In this document: piece after piece, positions 63,944-64,000 of the stretch
How the letters are laid out: each line of letters begins with the position of its first letter
How positions within the stretch are numbered: the stretch's first letter is position 1
Assembly: GCF_015070385.1 (NCBI RefSeq)
Contig: NZ_JADCSA010000008.1
Span: 110,981-174,980, forward strand
DNA length: 64,000 bases
Reading direction: 5' to 3'
DNA from: Nocardioides malaquae
Lineage (GTDB): Bacteria; Actinomycetota; Actinomycetes; Propionibacteriales; Nocardioidaceae
The notes under the pieces: generated by a model
Database searches by the model: none
Seen by the model: the letters and a program-made list of their open reading frames with translations, nothing else
What the model was told of the DNA's origin: nothing
Program-made: the position numbers and the translations under genes

Positions 63944-64000
63944 TTAGTGCCTTGCGGCGGGTGTTTGCAAGGCCTTGAGGAGAGCTTCGTCGTCAGGGCT
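63944..64000 (-). CDS. Possible C-terminus of a leftward gene (partial)
   Basis: The last 57 bases read open on the minus strand from the window edge to a TAA, giving SPDDEALLKALQTPAARH. It is too short to identify. The position, just past the break in the helicase gene, would suit a mobile-element gene whose insertion caused the truncation, but this is a guess. Confidence 0.25.
   Translation of the reverse strand, partial: SPDDEALLKALQTPAARH

Overview
The window is chromosomal DNA from a high-GC actinobacterium, most likely a Nocardioides or close relative in the Nocardioidaceae. The reasons are uniformly very high GC with G/C third positions, GTG starts, many promoters whose -10 box sits 6-8 bases before the start codon (leaderless mRNAs), a DUF222/13E12 HNH endonuclease, CIRCE-controlled groEL, OtsA/OtsB trehalose synthesis, and actinobacterial families such as DUF3263, DUF4032 and DUF2804. 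Genus is inferred from gene content only.

Layout. 1-12 kb: the end of a helicase-associated protein, a membrane protein, an XPB-type helicase, an HNH endonuclease, a GntR/UTRA regulator, a MacB-like ABC pair, an AlkB-like dioxygenase and a LemA/DUF2207 pair. 12-27 kb: a partial denitrification block. narGHJI runs leftward and two overlapping NarK transporters run rightward. A DUF2249 gene then faces a three-gene operon of a SufR-like Cys-containing regulator, an NnrS-like membrane protein and a 915-aa membrane-anchored NirK-like copper protein. Together these would import nitrate, reduce it to nitrite at the membrane and probably reduce nitrite to NO. No NO or N2O reductase is present here. 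27-38 kb: a DadA-like oxidoreductase, groEL with two CIRCE operators, a TadE/TadG-like pair, DUF2157/GDYXXLXY, otsB, LytR_C, DUF3263 and otsA. 38-46.5 kb: a glutamate-synthase-like FMN protein, an S1P-lyase-like protein that has lost its PLP lysine, ung, a LigB-type dioxygenase, pdxY, an exported GH6 protein, tRNA-Thr(TGT), DUF4032 and gntK. 46.6-57.4 kb: two tandem MMPL exporters, a META lipoprotein, a macro-domain plus NERD-helicase operon and an ABC-2 exporter operon. 57.4-61.6 kb: a GH2-DUF2804 fusion translationally coupled to an MFS transporter.

61.6-64 kb differs: base composition and codon use are visibly less GC-rich, a small fragment of an ABC ATPase gene lies upstream, and a NUDIX hydrolase precedes a PLD-DEAH helicase that stops before its second RecA lobe. 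This looks like the edge of an acquired, possibly defence-related island broken near 63.92 kb.

The most distinctive observations are the NirK-like fusion lacking the usual catalytic histidine, its regulator and repeat-bearing promoter sharing an 8-mer with the nar promoter, the lysine-less S1P-lyase homologue, the GH2-DUF2804 fusion, and the truncated NUDIX/PLD-helicase locus. No CRISPR array, complete insertion sequence, rRNA or replication origin was seen, and no gene-free stretch exceeds 300 bases (the longest is the 215-base narG-narK spacer).
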